This document shows, in pieces, positions 49,574-58,140 of a DNA stretch of 64,000 bases. Source of the stretch: CBDCYS01 sp965226245 (GTDB lineage: Bacteria > Acidobacteriota > Terriglobia > Bryobacterales > UBA6623); the NCBI GenBank assembly GCA_965226245.1, contig CBDDCL010000015.1:6510001-6574000 (forward strand), written 5' to 3'. Made by a program: the position numbers and the translations under genes. Below the pieces are notes generated by a model, which worked only from the letters and a program-made list of their open reading frames with translations, did not search any database and was not told the origin of the DNA. The stretch's first letter is position 1, and the number at the start of each line of letters is the position of its first letter.

Positions 49574-51186
49574 TGTCAAGAGGCGATAGAAATGTCCCCG
49601 GCGGTAGGGCGATAGAAATGTCCCCTTCGTTTTGTTGTTTGTAAGTCCGTAAGAGATAATCGTCGTCGTCGGGGCTGTGGGAATGTGGAAATCGCGTCAG
49701 CGATTTCCAAGGGACGGTGGGAAGGGTGGGAAACCTGTCGTTGCGATGCGAACCCTCTGCGCTGCTCGCTGAGGTTTTCCACGCTTTCCATCCGTCCCGT
49801 CATTTCCATAGCCCTGCCTTTTTTATGTCGTCGCCGCACGTTTTTTCGACCGCAGCGACTTACGCCAAGGGTGGTCCGCCGCCGGCTTGGGCCGCTGCCG
49901 GGCCGCTTGTTGTTTCGGCTTGGGGCGCGGCTTCGGCTCGGGCCACGTGATCTCTTCAAAGGCCACCGCTCGGCCTTCGTGGATCACCTGCAACTCGCCC
50001 TGGCGCGCTTGCTGCACGGTGACTCTCCCCCCCGCCCCCAGAGCCTGATTGCGCTTCGGTTTCAACTGTAAGAAGCGGTTCTCGAAACGGACCACCCGAT
50101 CGTTGGAGACGACTCGCTCGGCCTCCAAGCAGAACACCCACTTTAAGTCCAGACGCTTGGGCGGGCGCTGATGAAAGTCCGCTTCCGCCGCTGGCTCGCA
50201 GACAAATTTGGCGTTGTGTTCCCCCAGATATTGCTCGCCGAGATAGCGGTTCGCCGCCTCGTAATCGCAGATACCTTGCAGTCGCATCTTCTTGATCAGG
50301 CGGTCTTGATGGGTGCCGTGATGCCGCTCCACGCGGCCCTTGGCTTGCGGCGACGATGCCGCGATGATGCGGATCCCCAGCTTGGCGCACATGCGCCCGA
50401 ACTGCGTCTCGGGCTCGATGCCTTCCAGCGCTTCGCGCGACGTCGGCTGGCGCTTGTAGACGTTCTTCCAGTCGCAATACAACGCCTTCGGAACGCCGTA
50501 TTGACGCACCCAGGCTTCGAGCAGATCGGCCGCCGCCCAAGTTGTCTCTTCGCTCGAGAAGCGGCACAGCGCCCGGCCGCTCGCATCGTCGACGAAGTTC
50601 ATCAGGCAACCTTTCGGGCCGCGATCTTCGAGCCATCGGTGGTGCGAGCCGTCGACCTGGATCAGCTCCCCGAAGTGCGCTTTGCGCTGCCGCCGCTGGC
50701 GATGCGGCTGGCGCTTGCGGCGGCGGCTCCACAGACCCTCGGCGAGCATCCAGAGCCGCAGTGCCCGCACCGATACTTGCAGATCGTGGTCCTTTCGCAA
50801 ATGCTCGGCCGCCAGAGTAGGCCCGAAGCGCTCGTGCGGTTCGCCGGAGTAGTTCTCGCGCACCAGTTGCAGCACTCGCTTGCGAACTTCCGCTGGCTTG
50901 GCCCGGTTCGATACCCGGCCCACGTTGCCGTGCTTCAATGCTTTTGTCCCTCCCGCGCTGTAGCGCTTCCAGATCCGCTTGCTCTGGCGGTAACTGATGT
51001 CGAGCACCTGCGCCGCCTCGCTCAGCTTTAACTCGCCTCGCTTCACCCGGCCCAGCACCTCGCCCCGTCTCAATTCCTTGTCGTTCATCCATGTCCTCTC
51101 CAATCTCGGCTCCTCCTTTCTGGAGCCTTAGATTAGGGGACATTTCTATCGCCCTCTCAAGGGGACATTATCATCGCCCTTCAACA
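49574..51186 (-). mobile_element. IS1202-like insertion sequence, copy 1
   Basis: 1,613 bp, flanked by a 16-bp direct repeat ccactaccccgcattt (49558-49573 and 51187-51202). Ends are TGTCAAGAGGCGATAG and, inverted, TGTTGAAGGGCGATGA. Each end carries two direct copies of ggcgatagaaatgtcccc (49582-49599, 49608-49625; inverted 51136-51153 and a variant at 51161-51178). It is inserted in the end of a TAGCCCGC-type repeat. Long duplications of 15-18 bp are described for the ISTde1 subgroup of the IS1202 family (recalled, not checked). Confidence 0.9.
49823..51088 (-). CDS. IS1202/ISNCY-type DDE transposase, copy 1
   Basis: 421 residues from the ATG at 51088 (a TTG at 51103 would add five; ggagaggac lies just before the ATG). 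An N-terminal helix-turn-helix (KLSEAAQVLDISYRQSKRIW) is followed by an integrase core: ELIQVDGSHHRWLEDRGPKG with the first Asp, ALYCDWKNVY with the second, and SPQAKGRVERHHGTHQDRLI with the Glu. A Lys/Arg/Pro-rich tail ends KKRAATT. It differs from copy 2 by one residue (Ser versus Leu near the end), implying very recent transposition. Confidence 0.92.
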   Translation of the reverse strand: MNDKELRRGEVLGRVKRGELKLSEAAQVLDISYRQSKRIWKRYSAGGTKALKHGNVGRVSNRAKPAEVRKRVLQLVRENYSGEPHERFGPTLAAEHLRKDHDLQVSVRALRLWMLAEGLWSRRRKRQPHRQRRQRKAHFGELIQVDGSHHRWLEDRGPKGCLMNFVDDASGRALCRFSSEETTWAAADLLEAWVRQYGVPKALYCDWKNVYKRQPTSREALEGIEPETQFGRMCAKLGIRIIAASSPQAKGRVERHHGTHQDRLIKKMRLQGICDYEAANRYLGEQYLGEHNAKFVCEPAAEADFHQRPPKRLDLKWVFCLEAERVVSNDRVVRFENRFLQLKPKRNQALGAGGRVTVQQARQGELQVIHEGRAVAFEEITWPEPKPRPKPKQQAARQRPKPAADHPWRKSLRSKKRAATT

Positions 51187-51190
51187 CCAC

Positions 51191-51338
51191 TACCCCGCAT
51201 TTCCTCACCACGTGGCGCGCGCATTCTTGCGTGCCGTGTCGCCATTCCTGGCGACATCGCCCCGACATTGCCGTGAGCACGGCGAGCAGGCGCAACGAGT
51301 AATGGCGGCCCTATTGCGCGCTTCGGCCGTCAGGCGGG
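51191..51338 (+). repeat. TAGCCCGC-type repeat interrupted by IS copy 1
   Basis: Begins taccccgcatttcctcacca and shares gagcacggcgagcaggcgca and cgcgcttcggccgtcagg with the full copy at 58141-58322. Inside are the hairpins ggcgcgcgcattcttgcgtg...cc (51214-51235) and tgtcgccattcctggcgaca (51237-51256). The IS sits in its left inverted end. Confidence 0.7.
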
Positions 51339-51382
51339 GTTGGTCTGGGGACAGGGACTCCCAGCCCGGCCGTTTCCTGGCC

Positions 51383-52552
51383 TTACATCGCCGAGAACTG
51401 ATACACCGTCGTCGAGCGATAGGTCTCCCCGGGACGCAGCACGGTCGAAGGAAAAGCTGGGTTGTTGGGAGAGTCTGGGTAGTGCTGGGTCTCCAGGCAA
51501 AAGCCCGAGCGGTGCGCGTACGCGGTACCGCCCTTTCCGACATGATGGCCGTCGAGGAAGTTGCCGCTGTAAAACTGAATTCCCGGCTCGGTCGTTAGCA
51601 CTTCCATCACACGGCCGGTCGTGGGTTCACTGACGCGGGCAGCTAAGGTGAGGTCGTCGCTCGTCCGGTTGATGATGTAATTGAGGTCGTAACCGAGTCC
51701 AAACTTGAGTTGCAGAAAATCCTCATCGATGCGGGCGCCGATGGGGGTTGGTTCGAGAAAATCGAGGGGGGTGTCTGACACCAGGCCGAACTGGCCGTTG
51801 GGGAGCATCGTGTCGAGGATCGGCGTGAGACGGTCCGCCGCCAGCATGAGCTCATGGTCGAGTATGGAACTCGCTCCGCCGTCCTTGAGGTTGAAGTAGG
51901 AATGATTCGTCAGGTTGACGACGGTGGGTTTGTCGGTGGTCGCTTCGTAGTCGATCTTCAGCTCGGAATTATTCGTCCAGCGGTAGGTCACCTTGCAATT
52001 AAGCGTCCCCGGATAGCCCTCTTCGCCGTCCTCGCTGGTGTAGGTCAGCTCTAGCCCCGCGCTGTCTTCATTGCTGAGAGGCTCCGCCGCCCAAACGACC
52101 TTGTCGAAGCCTTTCTCGCCGCCGTGCAGATGGTTCCCGTTGTTGTTGGTCGTCAGCTCATAAGTCGTCCCGTCGAGGGTGAATCTCCCGTTTCGAATGC
52201 GGTTCGCGTAGCGGCCGGTTATGGCCCCGAAGTAAGGAGAGTCTTTGACGTAGTCATCCAGGTTGTCGTAGCCAAGGACCACATCGCCCAAGTTGCCTTC
52301 TTTGTCGAGGACCTTCAGGGAGACGACGATGCCTCCATAGTTGGTGATCTGCACTTCCTCGCCTTTGGCGTTAACGAGCGTGTAAAGCCGCGTCTGCGTC
52401 CCGTCGGGCATTGTCCCGAACTCGGTGTCGCTAACGGCTGCTGCGGCCACGGCGTCTTCAGCGTCTTCAGGGATTGAGCATGACAAGCAGAACAGGCAAG
52501 CGCCGACGAGGGAGGCGCCAGCCGCGGCGCGAAAGTATTGGTTTATGTTCAC
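51383..52552 (-). CDS. galM: Aldose 1-epimerase (galactose mutarotase), exported lipoprotein
   Basis: About 389 residues from the GTG at 52552, which has aggagg six bases upstream (an earlier TTG at 52573 is less likely). A lipoprotein-type signal (LVGACLFCLSCS) is present. The mutarotase fold is clear: GAITGRYANRIRNGRF with the substrate Arg, NGNHLHGGEKGFDKVVW with the catalytic-site His pair, VNLTNHSYFNL with the second catalytic His, and FCLETQHYPDSPNNPAFPST with Glu as base. Interconverts alpha and beta galactose or glucose. Belongs to the galactose cluster with the SSS symporter and galT'-'galK. Confidence 0.92.
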   Translation of the reverse strand: MNINQYFRAAAGASLVGACLFCLSCSIPEDAEDAVAAAAVSDTEFGTMPDGTQTRLYTLVNAKGEEVQITNYGGIVVSLKVLDKEGNLGDVVLGYDNLDDYVKDSPYFGAITGRYANRIRNGRFTLDGTTYELTTNNNGNHLHGGEKGFDKVVWAAEPLSNEDSAGLELTYTSEDGEEGYPGTLNCKVTYRWTNNSELKIDYEATTDKPTVVNLTNHSYFNLKDGGASSILDHELMLAADRLTPILDTMLPNGQFGLVSDTPLDFLEPTPIGARIDEDFLQLKFGLGYDLNYIINRTSDDLTLAARVSEPTTGRVMEVLTTEPGIQFYSGNFLDGHHVGKGGTAYAHRSGFCLETQHYPDSPNNPAFPSTVLRPGETYRSTTVYQFSAM

Positions 52553-52685
52553 GATGTTCCTCCTCCCCACCAACCAAAAATTTACCCTTGCGACCGTACA
52601 TGTTACACCATTCCAGTGGCGATCGCTGATCGTGGCCGCGGCATGGCCGGTAGCGGGCGTTCAAAGTAGTCCACTACCGTTCCCT

Positions 52686-52789
52686 GACGCGGACCAGCCG
52701 CAACCAAACGGAGGGTGCATCGCTTCAAAGAGGCCGATCGCGTCGTGGAGCCAACCGCTCCCTCGCGGTCGCGGCTCGGAATGTGGTTC
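52686..52789 (+). repeat. Interspersed repeat, divergent copy
   Basis: Starts tgacgcggaccagccgcaac and has the core gctccctcgcggtcgcggct; the 3' end is lost where it meets the stop codon of the symporter gene (52790). Confidence 0.6.
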
Positions 52790-54466
52790 CTACCAAAAAT
52801 AGGCATAAAAAACGACGATCACCCCGAGGATGACCGCAGTGTGCATCACGTCCCATTGATTCCAGCCGGAGCGGGTCTCGGCCATCTGTTCGGGCGTCGC
52901 GGAACCGTAGGTCAGGCCCTGCAGCATCTCGGGCGTGGGCTTGGTCGTGAAAGAACTGACAGCCCAGATCACCGTCAAGGATGCGGCGAACAGCGCCATG
53001 GAGTAATGCAGCCAGTTGGGCCCCAGAATGAGCTGGTACAACATGCCCGTCGAATCCATGCTGCCTTCGGCTACGCGAAAGGCCAGCCTCAGCATGCCGA
53101 AAACGAATCCGAACACCAGTCCCGCCATGCCTCCGGCCGCCGTGGCTCCCCGCCAAAAAACGCCCATGATGAAGACCGCCGCGATGCCCGGGGCCAGCAA
53201 CGATTGCACGTCCTGCAAATAGGCGTAGAGCACCTGCCCCATTCCCCTCATGACCGGGATCCACAAGACACCGAGAACGACGACGACCGCGGTCGCGACA
53301 CGGCCCACATAGACGAGGCGTTTCTCGCTGGCCTGGGGACGGTATTTCTTGTAGAAATCCACCGTGAACAGCATCGCGGAAGAGTTGAACAGCGAAGCCA
53401 GCGAACTCATCAGCGCCGCCACCAGCCCGCCAACCACGATGCCTTTCATTCCGGCGGGCAACAGAGTCGAGACCAGCGTGGGGAAGGCGGCGTCGGGATC
53501 ATCCAACTGCATCAGGCCTTTTTGGTTTAGCGCGAAAGCAATCAGGCCGGGTATCAGAAAAATGAACACCGGCGTCAGTTTCAAGTAGCCGCCAAATATC
53601 GTGCCGCGCCGCGCTTCCGTTTGGTTGCGGCCCGAGAGAACGCGTTGCACGATGTACTGGTCGGTGCACCAATACCAGAAACCGATGATCGGGGAAGCAA
53701 ACAAGACGCCGGTCCAGGGGAAGGTTGGGTCCTCAGGCGAGCGGATCAGCGCCAGCATCGAGTCACCCAGAGGGGTGGAGGCGGCGCCGGCGATTCTTTC
53801 CAGCTCACCCCAGCCGCCGAGCTTGGAAAGACCGCTCACAAGAATCATGAGCGAGCCGATCAGCAGGATGGGCGTTTGCAGCAGCGAGGTATAAAGCACC
53901 GACTTCATCCCGCCAATGACGGTGTAAATGCCCGTCGCAATCACCAAACCGATCGCGCCGATCCAGAAGAAATCGATGCCCATCCAGCTCTCGATGCCGA
54001 GCACCTGTTTGAAAACGATCCCCCCCGCGTAGACTGTTACCGCCACCTTGGTCAGCACATAACTGACAAGCGAAATGATCGAAAGAAACGAGCGGGCGCC
54101 CGGAGAGAAGCGGCGTTCCAGAAACTCCGGCATGGTGTAGACCATGCTGCGCGAATAGAACGGAACGAAGACCCAGCCGAGAACGAGGATCAGCCAGGCG
54201 TGCATCTCCCAATGCGCCATGGCCATGCCGGTCGAGGCGCCCGCGCCGGCCAGGCCGACGACGTGCTCGGAGCCGATATTGGAGGCAAAAATGGAGGCCC
54301 CGATCGCCAGCCAGCCGGCATCACGCCCGGCCAGGAAATAGTCCGTGGTTGTTTCCTCCTTCATCCGCATGACCCAGACCACCAGGGAGATCATCCCGAC
54401 AAAGAAAAGGCCCAGAGTGAATGAGTCCGCCAAGGCCCATTCAGATGGAGTCATTGTTTGGTTCAT
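52790..54466 (-). CDS. Sodium:solute symporter (SGLT-like)
   Basis: 558 residues from the ATG at 54466. SSS-family transporter with about 14 transmembrane helices: FTLGLFFVGMISLVVWVMRM, the family stretch DYFLAGRDAGWLAIGASIFA and NIGSEHVVGLAGAGASTGMA, GFWYWCTDQYIVQRVLSGRN, the sodium-site region MKGIVVGGLVAALMSSLASL, and a C-terminal helix IVVFYAYFW. Its place beside galM and a galT/galK remnant suggests uptake of galactose or another sugar. The start overlaps the galK remnant by 26 bases. Confidence 0.9.
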   Translation of the reverse strand: MNQTMTPSEWALADSFTLGLFFVGMISLVVWVMRMKEETTTDYFLAGRDAGWLAIGASIFASNIGSEHVVGLAGAGASTGMAMAHWEMHAWLILVLGWVFVPFYSRSMVYTMPEFLERRFSPGARSFLSIISLVSYVLTKVAVTVYAGGIVFKQVLGIESWMGIDFFWIGAIGLVIATGIYTVIGGMKSVLYTSLLQTPILLIGSLMILVSGLSKLGGWGELERIAGAASTPLGDSMLALIRSPEDPTFPWTGVLFASPIIGFWYWCTDQYIVQRVLSGRNQTEARRGTIFGGYLKLTPVFIFLIPGLIAFALNQKGLMQLDDPDAAFPTLVSTLLPAGMKGIVVGGLVAALMSSLASLFNSSAMLFTVDFYKKYRPQASEKRLVYVGRVATAVVVVLGVLWIPVMRGMGQVLYAYLQDVQSLLAPGIAAVFIMGVFWRGATAAGGMAGLVFGFVFGMLRLAFRVAEGSMDSTGMLYQLILGPNWLHYSMALFAASLTVIWAVSSFTTKPTPEMLQGLTYGSATPEQMAETRSGWNQWDVMHTAVILGVIVVFYAYFW

Positions 54467-55046
54467 GTTTCCCCTTGTCAGCGTGCGGCCTTGGCGGCTC
54501 TGGTGAGGCGGGCGAATCAATCAACCAAGCCGGCTTGTCGTTAAACTTTACCTCTTTCGCGAGCTCCGCAAGCTTGCTTCTGGCGTTTTTCTTCAGCAGC
54601 ACGACGACTGTCCCTCCGCTGCCGCCGCCGCTGCTCCGCCCGCCGTAGATTCCCTGGTCCAGCCCCAGTTCCTTGAGCAGGTTGATCATCTATTGGTCCG
54701 TCTCGGGCGCGCCCAGGCCTAAGGCGCTGTAGCCCGCGTGCGACTGCAGCATCAATTCTCCGGCCTGTCGCAAGCGGTCTTCCAGGCGCTCCCGGCCGCC
54801 ACGTAACAGCGACTCCGCCAGCTCGCAACGGAAGTTTTCTTCAATCGGAAATCGCAACGCCGAGCGCACATCCGGACACAGGTAGCACGTTGGATCGTAA
54901 CTTGGCCCGGGTTTACCTTCAAACGGCTTGGTTTCACCCATCCAGGGGTGGCGCGCGCGATGGGAGGTGAACAGTACCCACTCCTCACGGAAGGGGTGCC
55001 GGCGTTGCTCCCAAACGCGTGGATCCGAACTTGTGGGCTGGTTCAT
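54441..55046 (-). pseudogene. galT'-'galK deletion fusion with amber codon
   Basis: The frame starts as galactose-1-phosphate uridylyltransferase: WEQRRHPFREEWVLFTSHRA, then SYDPTCYLCPD. At about 54865 it switches without a frame break to the C-terminal part of a galactokinase-type GHMP kinase: GELMLQSHAGYSALGLGAPE, TDQ, a TAG at 54690-54692, and IYGGRSSGGGSGGTVVVLL (GHMP motif 3). A deletion of the intervening galT 3' and galK 5' sequence thus fused the genes, and a later nonsense mutation broke the product. Neither enzyme can be active from this locus. Downstream symporter and galM are intact. Confidence 0.85.
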
Positions 55047-55055
55047 CAGTACCTG

Positions 55056-55197
55056 AGATTCAATCGTTGCCGATTATGGCAGAAAATTTCAGACGGCCGG
55101 ACAGAGGCGCGGACGGAAGTCCGCGCTCTTCACCGCGGTTGCGTCTCCATCCCGGCTACTCCGTGGGCCCTTTTGGGTTTGCGGCTCGTCCGCGTTA
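55056..55197 (-). repeat. Interspersed repeat, full copy, hairpin core
   Basis: Inverted copy with both conserved ends: gattcaatcgttgccgatta...tggcagaaaattt at one end and ggctcgtccgcgtta at the other. The hairpin gcgcggacggaagtccgcgc lies at 55107-55126. It sits upstream of the broken galT start. Confidence 0.75.
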
Positions 55198-55286
55198 AGG
55201 AAGCTAGCTAAGCTAGGCCCAGCGGTCCATTAGCAAGGACAGCAAGGACGGCTAGGCCGATCCGCCAACTCCAGGAGCCCTAATTG

Positions 55287-55751
55287 ATGGCTATCTCAAT
55301 TCGCCGAGGAACGGCGTCCGACGCCGAGACAATCGCGGGATTCAATGCCGCCATGGCTCTCGAAACGGAGAAGCTGTCGCTCGACGGTCTGCGTGTGCTC
55401 GAGGGTGTTCGGGCGGTGCTGCGTGACGCCTCGAAAGGCTTTTATCTGGTCGCCGAGCTGCGGGGCCGTCCCGTGGGGCAGATGATGATCACCTATGAGT
55501 GGAGCGACTGGCGGAACGGCTTGTTCTGGTGGATTCAAAGCGTCTACGTGGAACCGGAGCAGCGCCGTGCCGGTGTCTACACGAGCCTTCATGAGTACGT
55601 CGTCGAAGAGGCGCAAAGAGCGGGTGACGTATGCGGGATACGGCTTTACGTCGAACAAGACAACGAAATTGCGCAAGGGGTATACCGCCGGCTCGGCATG
55701 CAAAAAACCGCCTATGACATGTTTGAAGTTGATTTCGTGATCAAACGGTAG
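55287..55751 (+). CDS. GNAT-family N-acetyltransferase
   Basis: 154 residues. Acetyl-CoA-dependent acyl transfer to an amine. Motifs: GFYLVAELRGRPVGQMMITY, FWWIQSVYVEPEQRRAGVYT with the Q/RxxGxG/A-like pyrophosphate loop (EQRRAGVY) and GIRLYVEQDNEIAQGVYRRL, GMQKTAYDMFEVDF, both typical of GNATs. The ATG at 55287 is preceded by caggagccc. Single gene with unknown substrate. Confidence 0.88.
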   Translation: MAISIRRGTASDAETIAGFNAAMALETEKLSLDGLRVLEGVRAVLRDASKGFYLVAELRGRPVGQMMITYEWSDWRNGLFWWIQSVYVEPEQRRAGVYTSLHEYVVEEAQRAGDVCGIRLYVEQDNEIAQGVYRRLGMQKTAYDMFEVDFVIKR

Positions 55752-55905
55752 TTCGTCTCCGACTCCGGGGGAAGGCGCGCCTTCCGGGCAGCGGCGGCCG
55801 GGGAGCGGTCAACGAACCATCCCAACCCTCAGTCCATTCGAACGCACCCAGCAAACTCCCCGGCGCATGTTAGGATGAACTCGGTTTCCTCTGTCTCTAC
55901 TTCGA

Positions 55906-57291
55906 ATGGAAGAACTTCCGCTTACTCTCCGGCTGATCGTTCTCGTTTTCTTGCTCGGCATAAACGCTTTCTTTTCAGCGTCGGAGGTGGCTCTGGTGTC
56001 GGTTCGCCGAACCAGGATGCGCGCTCTGGCAGCGGCCGGAGACCGCCACGCCCCTATCGTGCTGGAGTTCCTCAATGACCCGGACCGCATGATCTCGGTC
56101 ACGCAGCTTGGAGTCACCCTGGCCAGCCTGGGGCTTGGCTGGGCCGGTGAGAGTACCGTCTATCGCCTGATAGAGCCTCTTACCCGGCCCTGGATCACTC
56201 CCGCCACCGAGCAAATCGGCCATGTCTTCTCGTTTACCGTGGCTTTCTGCGCGATCACTTTTCTGCACATGGTGGTGGGAGAAGTCGTGCCCAAGAACCT
56301 CGGTATTGAACGCGCCGAGAGGCTTTCGCTGGCCGTGGTCAAGCCACTGCAATTGTTCGCGCGGGCAACCGGCCTTTTCGTTTCCCTGATCGAAGGGACC
56401 TCGGAGCGCATCTCCCGTCTGATGGGCCTCAAGCTCAACGCCGCCGAGCAAGGTTATACGGCCGAAGAACTGAAGCTGCTATTTAGCATCAGCAAACGCG
56501 AAGGCCGCTTGGCGCAGTTTCAGGAGGCCATGCTAAGCCGCGCGGTCGACTTCCACGATGTGACGCTGCGGGAAGTCATGGTGCCGCGCCAGGAGATGGT
56601 TGCGCTGCCCAGCACGGCGACCCTCAACCAGGTGGTCGACTACGTCGTTCGCTATCAACATTCCAGAATCCCTGTCTACGAAGGCTCTTCGGAAAACGTG
56701 ATCGGCGTTCTGTTCGTGAAGGAAATGTGGTCTTTCGTTCAGCAGACGCATCGCTGGCAGGCGCTGGGACGGCCCCCGCCGCTGTTCCGGCTGCAGGCGT
56801 TTTTGCATCGCGTGCCGTTCGCTCCCGAAACAAAGTTTCTCTATGAGCTTCTCGAAGAGTTCCAGCAGCAGAGGTATCACATGGCTGTGGTTGTCGATGA
56901 GTTTGGAACGGTGATCGGCCTGGTCACGGTCGAAGACGCTTTGGAGCAGATCGTGGGAGAAATTCGCGAGGAGCACGAACGTCCCAAGCCCGGCGAGTTA
57001 CAAGCGACCGATGAACCGGTTGAGATCGGCGGGATCACGAACGTACGGGACCTGGCGAGCCTCTACCGTATCAAGCTTCCTTACGACACCGGTTTTGAAA
57101 CGCTGGCGGGTTTTCTTCTGAGCCGCTTGGGTCACATCCCCCGAGAAAGTGAAGAGATCGAGTTTGAGGGCCGCAAGTATGTTGTTGTAGAGATGGAGCA
57201 CAACCGCATCGCGAAGGTTCGGGTCGAGAGGGTCGCCGCCGCACCGCAGCTCGCCGGCAGCCCCGCAGCCGAACAAGCGGAAAACGGCTAG
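55906..57291 (+). CDS. CNNM/CorC-type membrane protein (hemolysin C family)
   Basis: 461 residues in the order CNNM (DUF21) membrane domain, CBS pair, CorC/HlyC transporter-associated domain. Membrane part: LIVLVFLLGINAFFSASEVA, VTLASLGLGWAGESTVYRLI, HVFSFTVAFCAITFLHMVVG. CBS pair: REVMVPRQEMVALPSTATLN and YHMAVVVDEFGTVIGLVTVE. C-terminal domain: YDTGFETLAGFLLSRLGHIP. Family members are implicated in magnesium or cobalt efflux and are not true haemolysins. Intact, single gene. Confidence 0.92.
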   Translation: MEELPLTLRLIVLVFLLGINAFFSASEVALVSVRRTRMRALAAAGDRHAPIVLEFLNDPDRMISVTQLGVTLASLGLGWAGESTVYRLIEPLTRPWITPATEQIGHVFSFTVAFCAITFLHMVVGEVVPKNLGIERAERLSLAVVKPLQLFARATGLFVSLIEGTSERISRLMGLKLNAAEQGYTAEELKLLFSISKREGRLAQFQEAMLSRAVDFHDVTLREVMVPRQEMVALPSTATLNQVVDYVVRYQHSRIPVYEGSSENVIGVLFVKEMWSFVQQTHRWQALGRPPPLFRLQAFLHRVPFAPETKFLYELLEEFQQQRYHMAVVVDEFGTVIGLVTVEDALEQIVGEIREEHERPKPGELQATDEPVEIGGITNVRDLASLYRIKLPYDTGFETLAGFLLSRLGHIPRESEEIEFEGRKYVVVEMEHNRIAKVRVERVAAAPQLAGSPAAEQAENG

Positions 57292-57469
57292 GCGCTTGGC
57301 CGATGTCGGTCCGACTACATACCTTGCGGGCCGCGCGCGGCAGCAAGCGGTCCAGAGACGAGGCTCCTTTGGATCCAACAAAGTGTCGCGAACCCGGCGC
57401 TGTTTAGCAGGGTAACTACGCACGCATGAAGCCCTGAAACTGCCGGCCTCCCGCGGAAACACAACCACA

Positions 57470-58000
57470 TTGAGAATCATCGCAGGCCAGTACCGAAGAA
57501 GACGAGTGAAACCCGTCCCCGGACGCGGCACTCGCCCCATGCCCGACCGCCTGCGCGAATCCCTGTTCAACGTGTTGGGGGACCAGGTGGCTGGGAAGGT
57601 GTTCGTGGATCTCTATGCGGGCTCGGGAGCCGTGGGTTTGGAGGCCCTGAGCCGGGGCGCCAACCAAGCGATTTTCGTTGAAAGCAACCACGCGGCGAGC
57701 CGTGTGATTGAAGAGAATCTGGCGTCTTTGGGCGTGCAAGAGGACGCTTTGCTGATCCACTCGCAAGTGAATACAGCATTGGGACGCATCACGGGCGACA
57801 TTTACTTCTTGGGGCCGCCTTATCCCATGGCCGAGGAATACCGGAGAACGCTCGAGACGCTGGGTGGCGCCCCGCCTTACCTAGTGATCGCCCAGCACGC
57901 GACTCGTTTCAAGCTGCTGGAACAGTACGGAGGCCTCGTTCGGTTTCGGACGATCAAGCATGGGAGTAATAGCCTGAGCCTGTATCGCGGTGGTGTTTGA
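57470..58000 (+). CDS. rsmD: 16S rRNA (guanine966-N2)-methyltransferase-like (RsmD)
   Basis: 176 residues, starting at TTG. RsmD methylates G966 of 16S rRNA. MRIIAGQYRRRRVKPVPGRG and TRPMPDRLRESLFNVL are the diagnostic N-terminus, and VFVDLYAGSGAVGLEALSRG is SAM motif I. The catalytic motif, normally DPPY, reads LGPPYPM at about residue 105: the Asp is Gly. This residue holds the target amine in related enzymes, so activity may be reduced or lost although the rest looks normal. A sequencing error cannot be excluded (GAC/GAT versus GGG needs two changes). Confidence 0.88.
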   Translation: MRIIAGQYRRRRVKPVPGRGTRPMPDRLRESLFNVLGDQVAGKVFVDLYAGSGAVGLEALSRGANQAIFVESNHAASRVIEENLASLGVQEDALLIHSQVNTALGRITGDIYFLGPPYPMAEEYRRTLETLGGAPPYLVIAQHATRFKLLEQYGGLVRFRTIKHGSNSLSLYRGGV

Positions 58001-58061
58001 AAGGTGCGGCAAAGGAACTGCGCCCGGGGGCGACTGGACGGCTAAAGGATACTTTGGGACC

Positions 58062-58118
58062 ATTGAATTCATCGGAACAACGGCGACCGGCCCACCGACC
58101 CGTTCCGATGAATTCAAT
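58062..58118. repeat. Perfect 17-bp inverted repeat
   Basis: attgaattcatcggaac (58062-58078) and its exact complement gttccgatgaattcaat (58102-58118) flank 23 GC-rich bases. The AT-rich arms stand out. No T tract follows, so a simple terminator is unlikely. Confidence 0.75.
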
Positions 58119-58140
58119 CCCTGCCGGGGAAGAAGGGCGT

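Noticed and set aside
50171..51031. 286-codon open frame opposite each transposase (also 62215-63075)
   Set aside because: Antisense shadow of the IS1202-like transposase, with no family features or ribosome-binding site.
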